DNA of 64,000 bases from Lutibacter sp. (GTDB lineage Bacteria > Bacteroidota > Bacteroidia > Flavobacteriales > Flavobacteriaceae): assembly GCF_016342705.1 (NCBI RefSeq), contig NZ_JAEINV010000011.1:1-64000 (forward strand), given 5' to 3'. The notes under the pieces are model-generated. The model was not told where the DNA came from. It was given only the letters and a program-made list of their open reading frames with translations, and ran no database searches. A program made the position numbers and the translations under genes. Shown here piece after piece: positions 26,137-36,504 of the stretch (its first letter is position 1; each line of letters starts with the position of its first letter).

Positions 26137-28821
26137 CTAACTAAAATAGTTAAAAATCAACCTAAATAATTCCGATTGTTTAATTGGCTTTGAAAGATAC
26201 TCATTGCATCCAGCGCTTAAAGCTTTTTCTCTATCTCCAGAAAGGGCATAAGCGGTTTGAGCAATTATAATAATCTCTTTATTAATTTGTCTTATTTCAC
26301 TAGTCACTTTATAACCGTTCATATCAGGAATTTGAATATCCATAAGAATAAGGTCAATATCCAAGTTTTTATTAAAAAGTTCCAAACCTTCCAACCCATT
26401 ATTGGCTAAAATTATTTTTTTAGATAATGGATTTAAGATCTCTTTTAAATATAATTGAGTGGCAAAATCATCTTCAACAATTAATATTGTGAGCGCTAAT
26501 TTCTTGTTTTCAATATTTTCATCAATTAATTCAGTATGTGAGTTTTCTTTCTTAATTTCATGATAAGGTAAAGTGAAATTAAATTTAGAACCAACACCTT
26601 CTGTTGATATTAGCCAAATTTTACCGCCGAGCATTTCAACATAGGATTTTGAAATGGCAAGCCCTAAACCGGAACCGCCATACAACTCTTTATCTTCAAT
26701 ATCTGCTTGCACAAAACGATCAAATACAAAGCGCTGGCGCTCCACTGGGATTCCAATTCCAGTGTCACTCACATAAAATTCTAGCTGATTTTCTTTTAAA
26801 ATACACCCAAATTCTACTTTTCCATTATGGGTGAATTTAATGGCATTTTTAATTAAATTTAAAAGGATAGCATATGTTTTTTCAGAATCAGATTTTATGG
26901 TGGCATGTTGCTCCGCTATAAAATTAGATATTGAAAGGCTTATTCCTTTTTTCTCAGCTTCAATTCTTAAAAAATTATATAATTCTTTTAATTGATTATT
27001 TATGTTGAATTCTTTGAGGGTTATTGATATTTGTCCCGATTCAATTTTTGAAATACTAATAATATCATTTATAGTATTCAACATTCTAATGCCACTTTTT
27101 TCAATAATACTGATATATTTTTGTTGTTTTTCACCGCTCAAATTTGGCGATTTTAACAAGTCAGAAAATCCTAAAATACCATTCATTGGCGTTCTAATTT
27201 CATGGCTCAAATTGGCTAAAAAAGCAGATTTAAGACGGTCACTTTCCTGAGCCTTTTCCAAGGCATTCATCAATTTAATTTCATTATTTTTTTTGTCTGT
27301 TATATCCTCTTTTATGGCTATAAAATTTGTGATATCTCCATTTTTATCTTTAATAGAAGAAATGGATGCTTGTTCCCAAAATAAACTTCCATCTTTCTTT
27401 TTATTTAAAAACTCTCCAAACCAAACTCCTCCATTTTTTATAGTTTTCCAAAGCTGTTGGTACACTTCTTTAGGTTGATTTCCAGAATTAAAAATTCTTG
27501 GATTTTTTCCTTTCACTTCATTTAAAGTATACCCAGAAATTTCAATAAAGGTTTTATTTACGTATTCAATATTTCCATCTATATCTGTAATTAATACGGT
27601 AGATGGGCTTTGCTCTACGGCTTTTGATATTTTTCGCAATTCTTCAACGGCTAATTTTCTTTCTGTGTCGTCAAAAATATATCCTTTAAGCGTTATTAGG
27701 TTGTCTTTTTCATCAAAACCTCCAACCATATTTCCTATTACTTGTACTTTATTTCCGTCTATTCTAATGAGTTCTGCTTCATAAGAAACTAAATTTCGTT
27801 CTTTTTTAAGAAGTTCAATAATTTGAGTTCTAGATGCTGGATTGGCATATAATTTACGAGTATCAAATTTTAAAGCTTCCTCTTTAGATGAAAAACCACA
27901 TATTTTAAGGTAAGCCGGGTTGCAATTTAAAAGTTTCCCATCAATGGTAGAAATAAAATCTCCCGTTAAGTCATCTTCAAAAAAACTTTTGTATTCTTCT
28001 TTACTTTTTAATATTTCTTGTTGTTTAATTTTCAATTGTGTTTTTTGATAAACACTTAAAAGAATTGAAGGCAGTCTTACTAAATAATTTTCTCTTTTAA
28101 CCAAATACTCATCTGCTCCTAATTTTAATGCTTGAACGGCAATTTCTTCATTTCCTTGACCAGTAACAATTACAATTGGAATAGTTAGTTTTCGTTCCTG
28201 CCTTATAATTTTAATAACCTCTATAGCATTGATACCTGATAATTGATAATCCAATAATAAAATGTCAAATTTTGCATTTGTTTTAGTTGTTTTAGGCAAT
28301 AGTTTTAACGCGTCTTGAGCATTGGAAACGGAATTAAGCTTTATATAAGGAGCAAACTTTTTAAAATGTCTGGTTGTAAATTCAATATCAGCCTCGTGCC
28401 ATTCGGCATATAACACATGGATTGTTTCTGATTCATTTTTATGATACCCATTAAAATTTTTAAGCGTATGATGGATGGCTTCTGGAAGTTTATTTAAATA
28501 ACCTGCAGATTTAGATAAATAATCATCTGCACCAGTTTTTAAAGCTGTTATTGCAATTTCTTCATCATTACTTCCAGTTAAAATAATAATTGCGATGGAT
28601 ATATTTTTTTTGCGAATTTCGAAAAGTAAATCCATTCCATTGCCATCGGGCAGATGCAAATCCAATAATAGCAAATTATAATCATTCACTTTTTTAAGTG
28701 CTTTTTGGGCCTCCGCAATGGTTCTAGCGGTGTGCAAAATGCATGTTGGAAATGCTTTTTGAATAGTTCGCTGTGTTAAATCTACATCAATACTGTTATC
28801 TTCTACATACAATATTTTCAT
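26137..28821 (-). CDS. Cytoplasmic hybrid histidine kinase with three receivers and two PAS domains
   Basis: An 894-residue protein when started at the ATG at 28821. An in-frame start at 28875 would overlap the upstream receiver gene and add residues outside the receiver fold, so it is not preferred. Order: receiver 1 (1-120), receiver 2 (about 130-255), PAS near 279 and 394, HisKA (SHEIRTP near 537), HATPase (about 640-750, DTGIGIP, GSGLGL) and receiver 3 (about 778-894, LMDIQIPDMNGY). There is no membrane segment. The receivers in front suggest that it takes phosphate from the upstream kinase and receiver. The catalytic half is paralogous to the kinase at 466-4698. Confidence 0.95.
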   Translation of the reverse strand: MKILYVEDNSIDVDLTQRTIQKAFPTCILHTARTIAEAQKALKKVNDYNLLLLDLHLPDGNGMDLLFEIRKKNISIAIIILTGSNDEEIAITALKTGADDYLSKSAGYLNKLPEAIHHTLKNFNGYHKNESETIHVLYAEWHEADIEFTTRHFKKFAPYIKLNSVSNAQDALKLLPKTTKTNAKFDILLLDYQLSGINAIEVIKIIRQERKLTIPIVIVTGQGNEEIAVQALKLGADEYLVKRENYLVRLPSILLSVYQKTQLKIKQQEILKSKEEYKSFFEDDLTGDFISTIDGKLLNCNPAYLKICGFSSKEEALKFDTRKLYANPASRTQIIELLKKERNLVSYEAELIRIDGNKVQVIGNMVGGFDEKDNLITLKGYIFDDTERKLAVEELRKISKAVEQSPSTVLITDIDGNIEYVNKTFIEISGYTLNEVKGKNPRIFNSGNQPKEVYQQLWKTIKNGGVWFGEFLNKKKDGSLFWEQASISSIKDKNGDITNFIAIKEDITDKKNNEIKLMNALEKAQESDRLKSAFLANLSHEIRTPMNGILGFSDLLKSPNLSGEKQQKYISIIEKSGIRMLNTINDIISISKIESGQISITLKEFNINNQLKELYNFLRIEAEKKGISLSISNFIAEQHATIKSDSEKTYAILLNLIKNAIKFTHNGKVEFGCILKENQLEFYVSDTGIGIPVERQRFVFDRFVQADIEDKELYGGSGLGLAISKSYVEMLGGKIWLISTEGVGSKFNFTLPYHEIKKENSHTELIDENIENKKLALTILIVEDDFATQLYLKEILNPLSKKIILANNGLEGLELFNKNLDIDLILMDIQIPDMNGYKVTSEIRQINKEIIIIAQTAYALSGDREKALSAGCNEYLSKPIKQSELFRLIFNYFS

Positions 28822-28841
28822 ATATATACTATTTTTTGGGA

Positions 28842-29276
28842 CTAGCTTAATTTTGAATTGTTTAATGCCATCCAATACAATTTTATTTGTGCTGCAACCT
28901 CCATAAACTTATCAAAATTTACAGGTTTTACAATATAAGAATTAACTCCTAACTCATAAGCATTTTCAATATCCTTATCATTTGAAGAAGATGTTAATAC
29001 TACTACCGGAATTGTTTTATATTTTGGATGCGTTTTAAAAACGCGCAATACTTCAAGGCCATCAATTTTTGGTAATTTTAAATCAAGTAAAATAACAATT
29101 GGAATTTTACTTCCTTTGTCCCATTTTTTAATTTGCGCAACTGCCTGTGCACCGTCTCTAGCAACAATAATATTATTAGTAACATGTTGTTTATTAAATG
29201 CACGAAGTGTTAAATCCACATCCACAGGATTGTCCTCTATTAATAAAATGGGTGAATTTTCATAAGGTGTTTTCAT
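28842..29276 (-). CDS. Rcp1-like single-domain response regulator
   Basis: A 144-residue receiver with no output domain (ILLIEDNPVDVDLTLRAF, phospho-acceptor Asp65 in LLDLKLPK, Thr/Ser in VLTSSSNDKD, Lys in YIVKP). This form, with the long loop and Trp-containing tail, is the Rcp1 class that pairs with phytochrome-like kinases. Its ATG overlaps the stop of the upstream 1606-residue kinase by a few bases, and the hybrid kinase starts 20 bp downstream, so the three genes form a phosphorelay operon. Confidence 0.92.
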   Translation of the reverse strand: MKTPYENSPILLIEDNPVDVDLTLRAFNKQHVTNNIIVARDGAQAVAQIKKWDKGSKIPIVILLDLKLPKIDGLEVLRVFKTHPKYKTIPVVVLTSSSNDKDIENAYELGVNSYIVKPVNFDKFMEVAAQIKLYWMALNNSKLS

Positions 29277-32200
29277 GGTGTTTTTTGTTTTGGAATTTCA
29301 AGGTAAAAAGTGGCACCTTTTCTAGGGCTACTTTCTGCCCAAACTTTACCTCCCATTTTCTCTATAGATTTATAAACCATTGCTAAACCAATTCCAGTTC
29401 CTGGAAATTCTTCAGGTAAATTTAATTGTTGAAATATATCAAATATACGTTCTTTATATTGCATGTCAAACCCTATTCCGTTGTCTTTTACTGAAATAAT
29501 TATGAATTTAGTTTTATTTACCAGTGAAATCTCCACAATTGGTTTTTTATTTTTTCGAGAAAATTTAATAGCATTATCTAAAAGATTTCTTAATGCAATG
29601 GTTAAGCCTTTGCTATCTGTAGTTATTTTAATATCTGGACAATGAATAATTACAGTAAATTTAGCTGCAGAAATTTGAGCTTCAAATTGTGTTTTTAACT
29701 TTTGTATGAAATCTTTAATATGAATGGTTTCTGTTCGAAGCGTTGCTCTTTCTAATCTACTATATTCTAATAAATCTTCAATCAAATTATTCATTTGCAT
29801 CGTTCCGTTTCTAATCAATCGAATAAAATTTTTAGCTTCATCATTTAAATCCTTTGCATACAATTCCTGTAATAAATTACTGTAGCCATCAATACCTCTT
29901 AACGGTGCTTTTAAATCATGTGATACCGAATAAGTAAATGTTTGTAATTCTTTATTTGTGGCTTCTAATTTTTCGGTTCTATCTAGTACGCGTTGCTCTA
30001 ATTCAATATTTAATTGTTTAATGGCTTCTTCTGCTTCTTTTCTGTCTGTAATATCCGTAATAAATCCTCTTATTTTTGTACCTACTCCATTTGCATTTCT
30101 TTCAATTACCACACCAATAACGTTTAACCAGTGAATCGATTGATCAGGATAATGAATTCTGAAGTCAAACTTATATTCATCCGGACCACCAGAAGCAATT
30201 GATTGATTGATAAAGAAATTACATTTTTCTCGGTCATCTACATGTGTTGCGTCCAAAAATGTATTTACCTGCCATGTACCAACATCCTTTAATCCATACA
30301 AATTATCATGGTTACTTGAACGCGTCATAGAATTGGCAACTAAATCCATTTCCCAGGCGGCCACATTTGCAAGTTCTGTAGATAAACGAAGTAGCTCTTC
30401 ACTTTCTCTCAGTAGTTCTCCTTTTTTCTTTTCTTCTGTAATATCTGTAATAGCTGCAATAAATCCTACCACAGTACCCGTTTCATCAATATCTGGAACA
30501 TAGTTTACATTGAGTATTTTTTCTTCATTTACTGAATTTGATAAAACGAATTCATAATGCGTAGGGGTTCCAGAAAGCACCGTATTCATATAAGGATTCG
30601 CAAATTCAAAGGCTTTTTCGCCCAATATTTCCTTTGGATGTTTTCCAATAATATCAGCAGGTTGTAGGCCAAACATTTCAGAATAAGGCTCATTTACAAA
30701 CTTGTAGTATTTAGTAGCATCGCATTGTGCAATAAACACCGGTAAGCTGTTTGAGATATTTTCAAGTTGCTTTTTTGTTGAAATGATACTTTCTTCGGCT
30801 TGCTTTATATCTTCAATATCTGTACATGTTCCAAACCATTTCAAAATTTCACCATTTTCATTTAACATAGGGATTCCACGAATCAACCACCAGCGATATT
30901 CCCCATCAAAGCGTCTTAAGCGGACTTCAATAGAATAGGAGCCATTATTGTTCACAGCATTTTGCCAAGCATCCCAAGCTCGTTGTTGGTCCTTTGGATG
31001 AAAAGGAATGTTCCATCCGTGTCCATAACTTTCTTCCAGTGTAAGTCCTGTATAATCCATCCACTGTTGATTAAAGTAGGTGTTCCAACCATCTGCCCTT
31101 GTTGTCCAAACAATTTGAGGCATAGATTCAGCCAAATTCCTAAATTCTTCTTCACTCTTTTTCAAGGCTTCTTGAGCTTCTAGTCTCTCTGTTATATCAC
31201 GTGCCTGAACTATAAATTGTCTTTTACCATCTATATCAAAACATCCAAAACTTGCCTCTACATGGAAGGTTGAGCCGTCCTTACGTCTCTGGTGCCCTAC
31301 CAATGTAAAATGTTCATTTGTATTGAAATGGCTCCATGCTTCTTTTGCTCTGGCTAAATCAAAATCAATTTCAATATCAAACAAATTCAGGTTCATAAGT
31401 TCCTCTCTAGTGTAACCAAGGCTTTCACAGGCTTGTTGATTCACAGCAATAAAGTTGCCCTCACTGTCATGTACAAATAAAGGATCGGCTGCTTGTTCTA
31501 CATATGCACGAAATTGCTCTTCGCTAGTTTGCAGTTTTTTTTCAGCCAATTTTCGGTCAGAAATATCAACCATGGTAGTTACATGACAGTCCACATCTTC
31601 AATTTTTATTGGATTTGATGAGAAGAGCAGATGAACAATTCTTCCAGATTTAGATTGGGTAACTAGTTCATTGTTGCGTAATCCACCTGTTTCAAGTTGC
31701 ATCTTAATTATTTTTGCCCGAGCCTCAGGACTAAGCATATTTATCTCAATGGAAGTGTGCCCAATCACCTCTTCGCGCTCAAATTCAAATATTTTTAAAA
31801 AGGAATCATTAACATCAATAAAATTTCCGTCAGATATTCTTGTAATCGCTAATCCGACAGGACTCACATGGAATGAAGCTGAAAATTTTTCTTCGCTTTT
31901 TTTCAAGGCTTCTTCTGCTTGTATTCGACTGGTAATATCAATCATTGTGGTTAAATTGCAAGCATCATCTTTAATCTTGATTGGCTTTGATGAAACTAGT
32001 ACATTGATATTTTTTCCAGATTTTGATTTTAATATGAGTTCAAAATTAATTAATTCGCCTGTTTCTTTAATCTGATGCATTATTTTAGAGCGCTCTTCAG
32101 GACCAATTAAATTAAGTTCTATGGAGGTATGCCCAACAAGTTCTTCTCGTTTAAATTCAAACATATTTAAAAAGGAAGAATTAGCGTCTAAAAATAAACC

Positions 32201-34093
32201 GTCGGATACTCTTGCTATTGACATGGCTGCCGGACTTGTATAGAACGCATTTGAAAATTTTTCTTCGCTTTGTTTCAGTTCTTCTTCTACTTGTTTTCTT
32301 TCTGTAATGTCAATCGTAGAAACTATCACGAGCTTTTCACCACTATCACTTTCTATAAGGAAGCCAGAATAAGCTAAAATTTTCTCCCAACCCTGGTCTA
32401 TCCGGCTCAATCTTACTTCCCAATCGCGCAACAACTCGCCTCGCATTACACGACTCATTGGCCACTCATCAACTGTTAAAATACGATCATCATTAAGTGT
32501 CCGAACTTCAAACGTATCGGCAAATTGATTTAATTGGCGCTTACATTCATCCATACTCGCATAACCAAATGTTGCTAAGGCAGCAGGATTCCAATAAATA
32601 ACATTACCTTGGTAATCGGCTAACATAAGACCCTCATTAATGTTTTTCATTATTGCAGCCAACCTATTATTGCTTTCTTTTAAACTAGCTTCTATCTTTT
32701 TGCGTTCCGTAATATCGTTCGCTATTACATGCCTCGCTTTACGACCATTAAAGGTAACGGCGTGAAAGGTAATTTCAACAATAATAACTTCACCATTCTT
32801 TTTTAAATGATTCCATTCTCCTGCAAAGTTTAAATTACCCGTTAAAAATTTGGTTTTTAAAAATAGATGAACATCCTCTTTTGGTCGAATATCTTTTACG
32901 GTCATAGAAAGAAATTCTTCCTTGGAATATCCATAATGTGCAATGGCAGCATTGTTTACTTCTAGAAAAGCAAGTGTTTCCAAATCAAAAATCCACATGG
33001 GTTGCGGATTGTTTTCAAACATATATTTATATTTTTCCTCACTTTCAAAAAGGGACTCTTCGGCACTAATTCTAATTTGTTGTTCTTTAGTTAGTTTTTC
33101 AGTTAAAATCTGTCTTCTTTTTTCTTTTAAAACAGGAAACAACAATATTATAAATAACATTAAAGAAAAAATAATACCAGCAAAAAGATAAACACCAAAA
33201 CCTGCAACTTTTAAATAATCAGGCTTTATCATAAAATTAAGTTCCCAAGTTCTACCAGCTACAGAGATTATTCTTTTATCCACTCTTTCTTGTGTATTTC
33301 TTTGAGATTCAACGCCATAAATCAACTCCTTTTTATTATTTGTAATATCAAAAATAACCACCATAAAAATGGGGTCTTTTGTATTTAATAAGGCATCATT
33401 CACCAATCTGTCAATTTTAAAAACAGCAGAAATTAAACCTTTTACGTTTTCAACAGTTGTTTCTTTTTCAGGAACGTTATAAACGGGCATTATACCTAAC
33501 AAACTATACCCAAGCGTATCTTGCACAATTTTAATTCTTGGTGTAATAACGAGCTCCCTTTTTTTAATTGCGCTATCAATAGTTTTTTGTCTTGAACTGT
33601 CTGAATAAATATTAAAACCCAATGCTTGTTTATTTTCTTCAAAAGGTTCTATAAAAGCAACAGGAAAATAAAACGACTCTTCTTTACCAACAATCACTTC
33701 ATTTTTGCTATCTCTCTCATTTATAAAATTATATTGAAGAGGATTATGAAGCGACTTTTCAAAAATGGGTCTTTCGGTATTTAAAATTTTTGGTACCCAA
33801 GACAAGGCTTTTAAGCCAGAGTTTCTCTTGAATAAAGGTGTTGTATAGTTTTTAAATTCTTCTTTTGAAATAAAATTTTGTTCTTCAAAAATGGACTGAA
33901 GAATTTCAATGGAAGCAAAAGAGACACTTAGTTCTTTTTGAATGTTGTCAACATTGTTATCTATAACATTAGAAATTTGTTCTTCTTTTACTTCTAAGGC
34001 CCTTTTTTCAAAAATTGAATATATCCAGAAAGAAGTGAACAGCCCAATACTTAATATTAAAAATGCCGGTATTGTTTTAAAAAATTGTTTCAT
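29273..34093 (-). CDS. CHASE-domain histidine kinase with eight PAS domains
   Basis: A 1606-residue membrane sensor. TM1 (about 8-26) and TM2 (about 296-318) bracket a periplasmic CHASE domain (FKRNSGLKALSWVPKI, FPVAFIEPFEENKQALGFNI), a fold that senses small ligands. Eight PAS/PAC units follow, starting near 353, 475, 613, 737, 860, 982, 1110 and 1235. PAS3 and PAS4 are near-duplicates of each other. The HisKA has the phytochrome-type H-box SHDLKAPLRGID near 1390, and the HATPase (NLLDNAIKF, DNGIGF, GTGIGLAMV) ends the protein. There is no receiver; the next gene supplies one. Confidence 0.95.
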   Translation of the reverse strand: MKQFFKTIPAFLILSIGLFTSFWIYSIFEKRALEVKEEQISNVIDNNVDNIQKELSVSFASIEILQSIFEEQNFISKEEFKNYTTPLFKRNSGLKALSWVPKILNTERPIFEKSLHNPLQYNFINERDSKNEVIVGKEESFYFPVAFIEPFEENKQALGFNIYSDSSRQKTIDSAIKKRELVITPRIKIVQDTLGYSLLGIMPVYNVPEKETTVENVKGLISAVFKIDRLVNDALLNTKDPIFMVVIFDITNNKKELIYGVESQRNTQERVDKRIISVAGRTWELNFMIKPDYLKVAGFGVYLFAGIIFSLMLFIILLFPVLKEKRRQILTEKLTKEQQIRISAEESLFESEEKYKYMFENNPQPMWIFDLETLAFLEVNNAAIAHYGYSKEEFLSMTVKDIRPKEDVHLFLKTKFLTGNLNFAGEWNHLKKNGEVIIVEITFHAVTFNGRKARHVIANDITERKKIEASLKESNNRLAAIMKNINEGLMLADYQGNVIYWNPAALATFGYASMDECKRQLNQFADTFEVRTLNDDRILTVDEWPMSRVMRGELLRDWEVRLSRIDQGWEKILAYSGFLIESDSGEKLVIVSTIDITERKQVEEELKQSEEKFSNAFYTSPAAMSIARVSDGLFLDANSSFLNMFEFKREELVGHTSIELNLIGPEERSKIMHQIKETGELINFELILKSKSGKNINVLVSSKPIKIKDDACNLTTMIDITSRIQAEEALKKSEEKFSASFHVSPVGLAITRISDGNFIDVNDSFLKIFEFEREEVIGHTSIEINMLSPEARAKIIKMQLETGGLRNNELVTQSKSGRIVHLLFSSNPIKIEDVDCHVTTMVDISDRKLAEKKLQTSEEQFRAYVEQAADPLFVHDSEGNFIAVNQQACESLGYTREELMNLNLFDIEIDFDLARAKEAWSHFNTNEHFTLVGHQRRKDGSTFHVEASFGCFDIDGKRQFIVQARDITERLEAQEALKKSEEEFRNLAESMPQIVWTTRADGWNTYFNQQWMDYTGLTLEESYGHGWNIPFHPKDQQRAWDAWQNAVNNNGSYSIEVRLRRFDGEYRWWLIRGIPMLNENGEILKWFGTCTDIEDIKQAEESIISTKKQLENISNSLPVFIAQCDATKYYKFVNEPYSEMFGLQPADIIGKHPKEILGEKAFEFANPYMNTVLSGTPTHYEFVLSNSVNEEKILNVNYVPDIDETGTVVGFIAAITDITEEKKKGELLRESEELLRLSTELANVAAWEMDLVANSMTRSSNHDNLYGLKDVGTWQVNTFLDATHVDDREKCNFFINQSIASGGPDEYKFDFRIHYPDQSIHWLNVIGVVIERNANGVGTKIRGFITDITDRKEAEEAIKQLNIELEQRVLDRTEKLEATNKELQTFTYSVSHDLKAPLRGIDGYSNLLQELYAKDLNDEAKNFIRLIRNGTMQMNNLIEDLLEYSRLERATLRTETIHIKDFIQKLKTQFEAQISAAKFTVIIHCPDIKITTDSKGLTIALRNLLDNAIKFSRKNKKPIVEISLVNKTKFIIISVKDNGIGFDMQYKERIFDIFQQLNLPEEFPGTGIGLAMVYKSIEKMGGKVWAESSPRKGATFYLEIPKQKTP

Positions 34094-34784
34094 TCTTTTT
34101 AGTCATGAAATATAAATAGTTTAAAAAATGTGTAAGATAGTAAAGATACTTATTTTCAATTAATTATAACAAGTAAATTTTGAAGGTATTTATCTATAGA
34201 AAATAATTTTTAAAGAGGTTTTAAATCTAAAATTAAAAAAATAGCACGTAATAATTCATTGGATGGTAGTTGTTAATTAATTGGCTTTCTGCCGAACAAG
34301 TAGCAAGAGCATTAAAATAAATATGAAAACTACACCAATTATGATAGGACTGATGTTAGTTGTTAAAAATAACCATTATCATATTATTATTTTTATATAC
34401 TTGACTGGCAATTCATACATAAAGAAAATTGTAAATCGTCAGCAAAAATTGTACTGATTTTAACAAATTGATTGAGAGTGTTTTCAACAATCTTTAAATT
34501 TAAGGAAAAATAATTATTTAAAGATGTTTTAACTATTATTGAAATTCGCTACCTCTATAAGGAACTCATTTAATAAAAAAGAATTAAGAAAAGTTTAATC
34601 TTAATTTAAAATGATTTTAAATATCATTATATATTGATTTGTTAAATGCTGTTTTTTAACGTATGATTTAAGCTAGAGTAATCATTTGCTGTGTTCTTTA
34701 TAGTTTATAATTTTGGTGTTATAAAGTCTAAAGGTGAGTTTTATCTGAGTAGTTTTAAGCTTTTTCCATAATATTTTACTTCTT
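34094..34784. other. 691-bp intergenic region, no gene recognised
   Basis: Very AT-rich. On the minus strand 34277 to about 34380 encodes a hydrophobic stretch (IIIGVVFIFILMLLLLVRQK) but without a start codon in frame after the preceding stop, so it is not called. No RNA gene or clear terminator was seen. Confidence 0.5.
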
Positions 34785-35024
34785 TTACCTGAAAATTAAT
34801 TGAATAATTGGAATGATTATTAAAACTAATCCTAACATTCCAATTAGTCTGTTATTTAGTTGATGCCCCATTTCATCATAATAATCAGATTTTTTTGGGC
34901 CATTTAAGTACTCATTAAACGTGAATTTTGGTTTTCGAAAAAGGGTTCTCCAAATACTACCATATATCCAACGAAATGTTGCTCCTATATAGTTTAAAAT
35001 TATACCACCTAATCTATAATGCAT
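34785..35024 (-). CDS. Small membrane protein
   Basis: A 79-residue protein with an N-terminal amphipathic part (ATFRWIYGSIWRTLFRKPKF), a conserved-looking middle (YDEMGHQLNNRLIGMLG) and one C-terminal membrane helix. I do not recognise the family. It stands alone between two long gene-poor stretches, and a dispersed repeat (35128-35228) lies upstream. Its start is a normal ATG and the frame is intact. Confidence 0.6.
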   Translation of the reverse strand: MHYRLGGIILNYIGATFRWIYGSIWRTLFRKPKFTFNEYLNGPKKSDYYDEMGHQLNNRLIGMLGLVLIIIPIIQLIFR

Positions 35025-36054
35025 ACTTTTATAAATTCATTTATATAATTAACTACTTTATTTCGATTGGCTATTTAAGATGACTTGTAAGACTGTTTTT
35101 CAACCTGTTAGCTGAACTTTTTTAATGTAAATTTAGGTTTAAAATTTGAAATTTTTCCGTTGTAACAAATTGTTTGTTGAATGTTTGCCTTTTGAACTAG
35201 ATCAAATTTAAGCATAATTTATAAGAGGTGTTTAACTTTTTTATTTCAGTAATAATTTAATCAATTTTATTTACCGATACAACAATTAGGTTTCCTTTAT
35301 TTATAGTAGCTAGAAAGATTTGAGGTACAAAAAGGCTCGGAAATTAGCACAAAAATTAGCATTTGTTAATAAATTTTATCTATTATCTTACTTCTCCCGC
35401 AATTTCGCCCAACAAAAATAGCTTTTTAACCCATATAAGCAAAGAGTTTTTTGTTTAAAACGTCAGATTTTCAATTTTTAATGTAAAAATATTTTAAAAA
35501 TTTTAGGGTTAAAAAATGAGGTACAGTGCATTTCTCGGAAATTAGTTTTCCAGTATTTAAAAGGGCTTCGGCGATTTTGGCATTTTTTGACGAGGTACAA
35601 TTTGGCTAAAATCAAGGTTTTTTATTGAAAAATAGGTTGTTTTTTAAGTGTGTAACAATCAGTTTATCAGTGTTTTATATTTTTTATATAGATGTTATCT
35701 ATTGAAAATTTTGATTTTTGCAAGGTTTAGCTCAATTAACAATACATTCTATCTATTGATACAATTTATAAAAAATAATAATAATTGCAATTTTATAGTT
35801 TCACTACGGGTTTCCGTAAAATTAATTTAATAATTCAAAGTAGATTTGGTTTGTGATAGTAGCAATGTCTAAATAACTAAACAATTTTAGTTTAAAACCA
35901 ATGAGAAAATAGATGCAATTATTTTATTTTTTTAGTAATTCAATAAGTGTGAATCTCTGATATATTTTTTGCGTTTCACGTTTTTTATAAAATATTGGAG
36001 TTAAGCTGAAAATCCAATTTAAAAATAGAGTAGGCTAATATTTAAATCTTTATT
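35025..36054. other. 1030-bp gene-poor region with short repeats
   Basis: No convincing gene; a 60-codon plus-strand frame at 35648-35830 has poor composition. The region holds one copy of a dispersed repeat near 35128-35228, and GAGGTACA three times (35322, 35518, 35592), the first two followed at different distances by CTCGGAAATTAG. It may be decayed accessory DNA. Confidence 0.5.
35128..35228 (+). repeat. Dispersed repeat, copy A
   Basis: It contains AAATTGTTTGTTGAATGTTTG followed by AAATTTAAGCATAATTTA, also found (changed) at 37125-37250 and 38945-39062 in the same orientation. Confidence 0.6.
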
Positions 36055-36441
36055 ATGAAGAAAATTAGTGTTTTATTATTATTTGTGTTTATTTTATCTA
36101 GTTGTTCAATAACACAACAAACTTACGATTTTGTGCATCATGGAACAGAATCAATTAAAACAAATTCTAACTTTAAGTATGTTGCTAAAAATGTTATGGG
36201 AAAAGCAAAAACAACATATAAAGTATCTAGTTACAGAAATTATAAGCAACAAACAGCTCCAGATGGTTTATTATCTGAAGCAAAATCAAGACTTCCTGAA
36301 TTAATGGCTAACCAAGCGTTTGCAAATCTCTCTATTGATGTTCTTAAAACATTAAATGGTAAAAGAGTTGGTGCAGCTATTGATATTAAAGAAATAACAA
36401 TAGAGGTTGTTGTTAGTGCAGATATAATTGAGTATTACTAA
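36055..36441 (+). CDS. Small lipoprotein of unknown function
   Basis: A 128-residue lipoprotein (lipobox LSSC, Cys17). The mature part has YDFVHHGTESIKTNSNFKYV, a basic central segment and a C-terminal beta-rich end (AIDIKEITIEVVVSADIIEY). Similar small lipoproteins are common in flavobacteria without assigned function. It is followed by a strong hairpin terminator, so it is a single-gene unit. Confidence 0.7.
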   Translation: MKKISVLLLFVFILSSCSITQQTYDFVHHGTESIKTNSNFKYVAKNVMGKAKTTYKVSSYRNYKQQTAPDGLLSEAKSRLPELMANQAFANLSIDVLKTLNGKRVGAAIDIKEITIEVVVSADIIEYY

Positions 36442-36458
36442 TATTTTACAATTAATTA

Positions 36459-36498
36459 AGTCCCACTTGTTTAAAGTCAAGTGGGACTCCTATTTTTT
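36459..36498 (+). terminator. Terminator after the 36055 lipoprotein gene
   Basis: AGTCCCACTTG (36459) pairs with CAAGTGGGACT (ending 36488), followed by a T-rich run. It shows that the GTG at 36481 cannot be the start of the next gene, because that base lies inside the stem. Confidence 0.85.
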
Positions 36499-36504
36499 AT
36501 AACT

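Noticed and set aside
28819-28875. N-terminal extension of the hybrid kinase from the ATG at 28875
   Set aside because: It would overlap the upstream receiver gene and add 18 residues before the receiver fold; the ATG at 28821 starts directly at the fold.
34277-34380. Short minus-strand hydrophobic peptide (IIIGVVFIFILMLLLLVRQK)
   Set aside because: No ATG, GTG or TTG in a sensible position after the preceding in-frame stop; could be a remnant.
35648-35830. 60-codon plus-strand frame
   Set aside because: AT-rich, unlike coding sequence around it, no promoter or ribosome site.
36481-36504. GTG start of the exported protein at 36481
   Set aside because: It lies within the stem of the preceding terminator; the ATG at 36505 gives a normal signal peptide.
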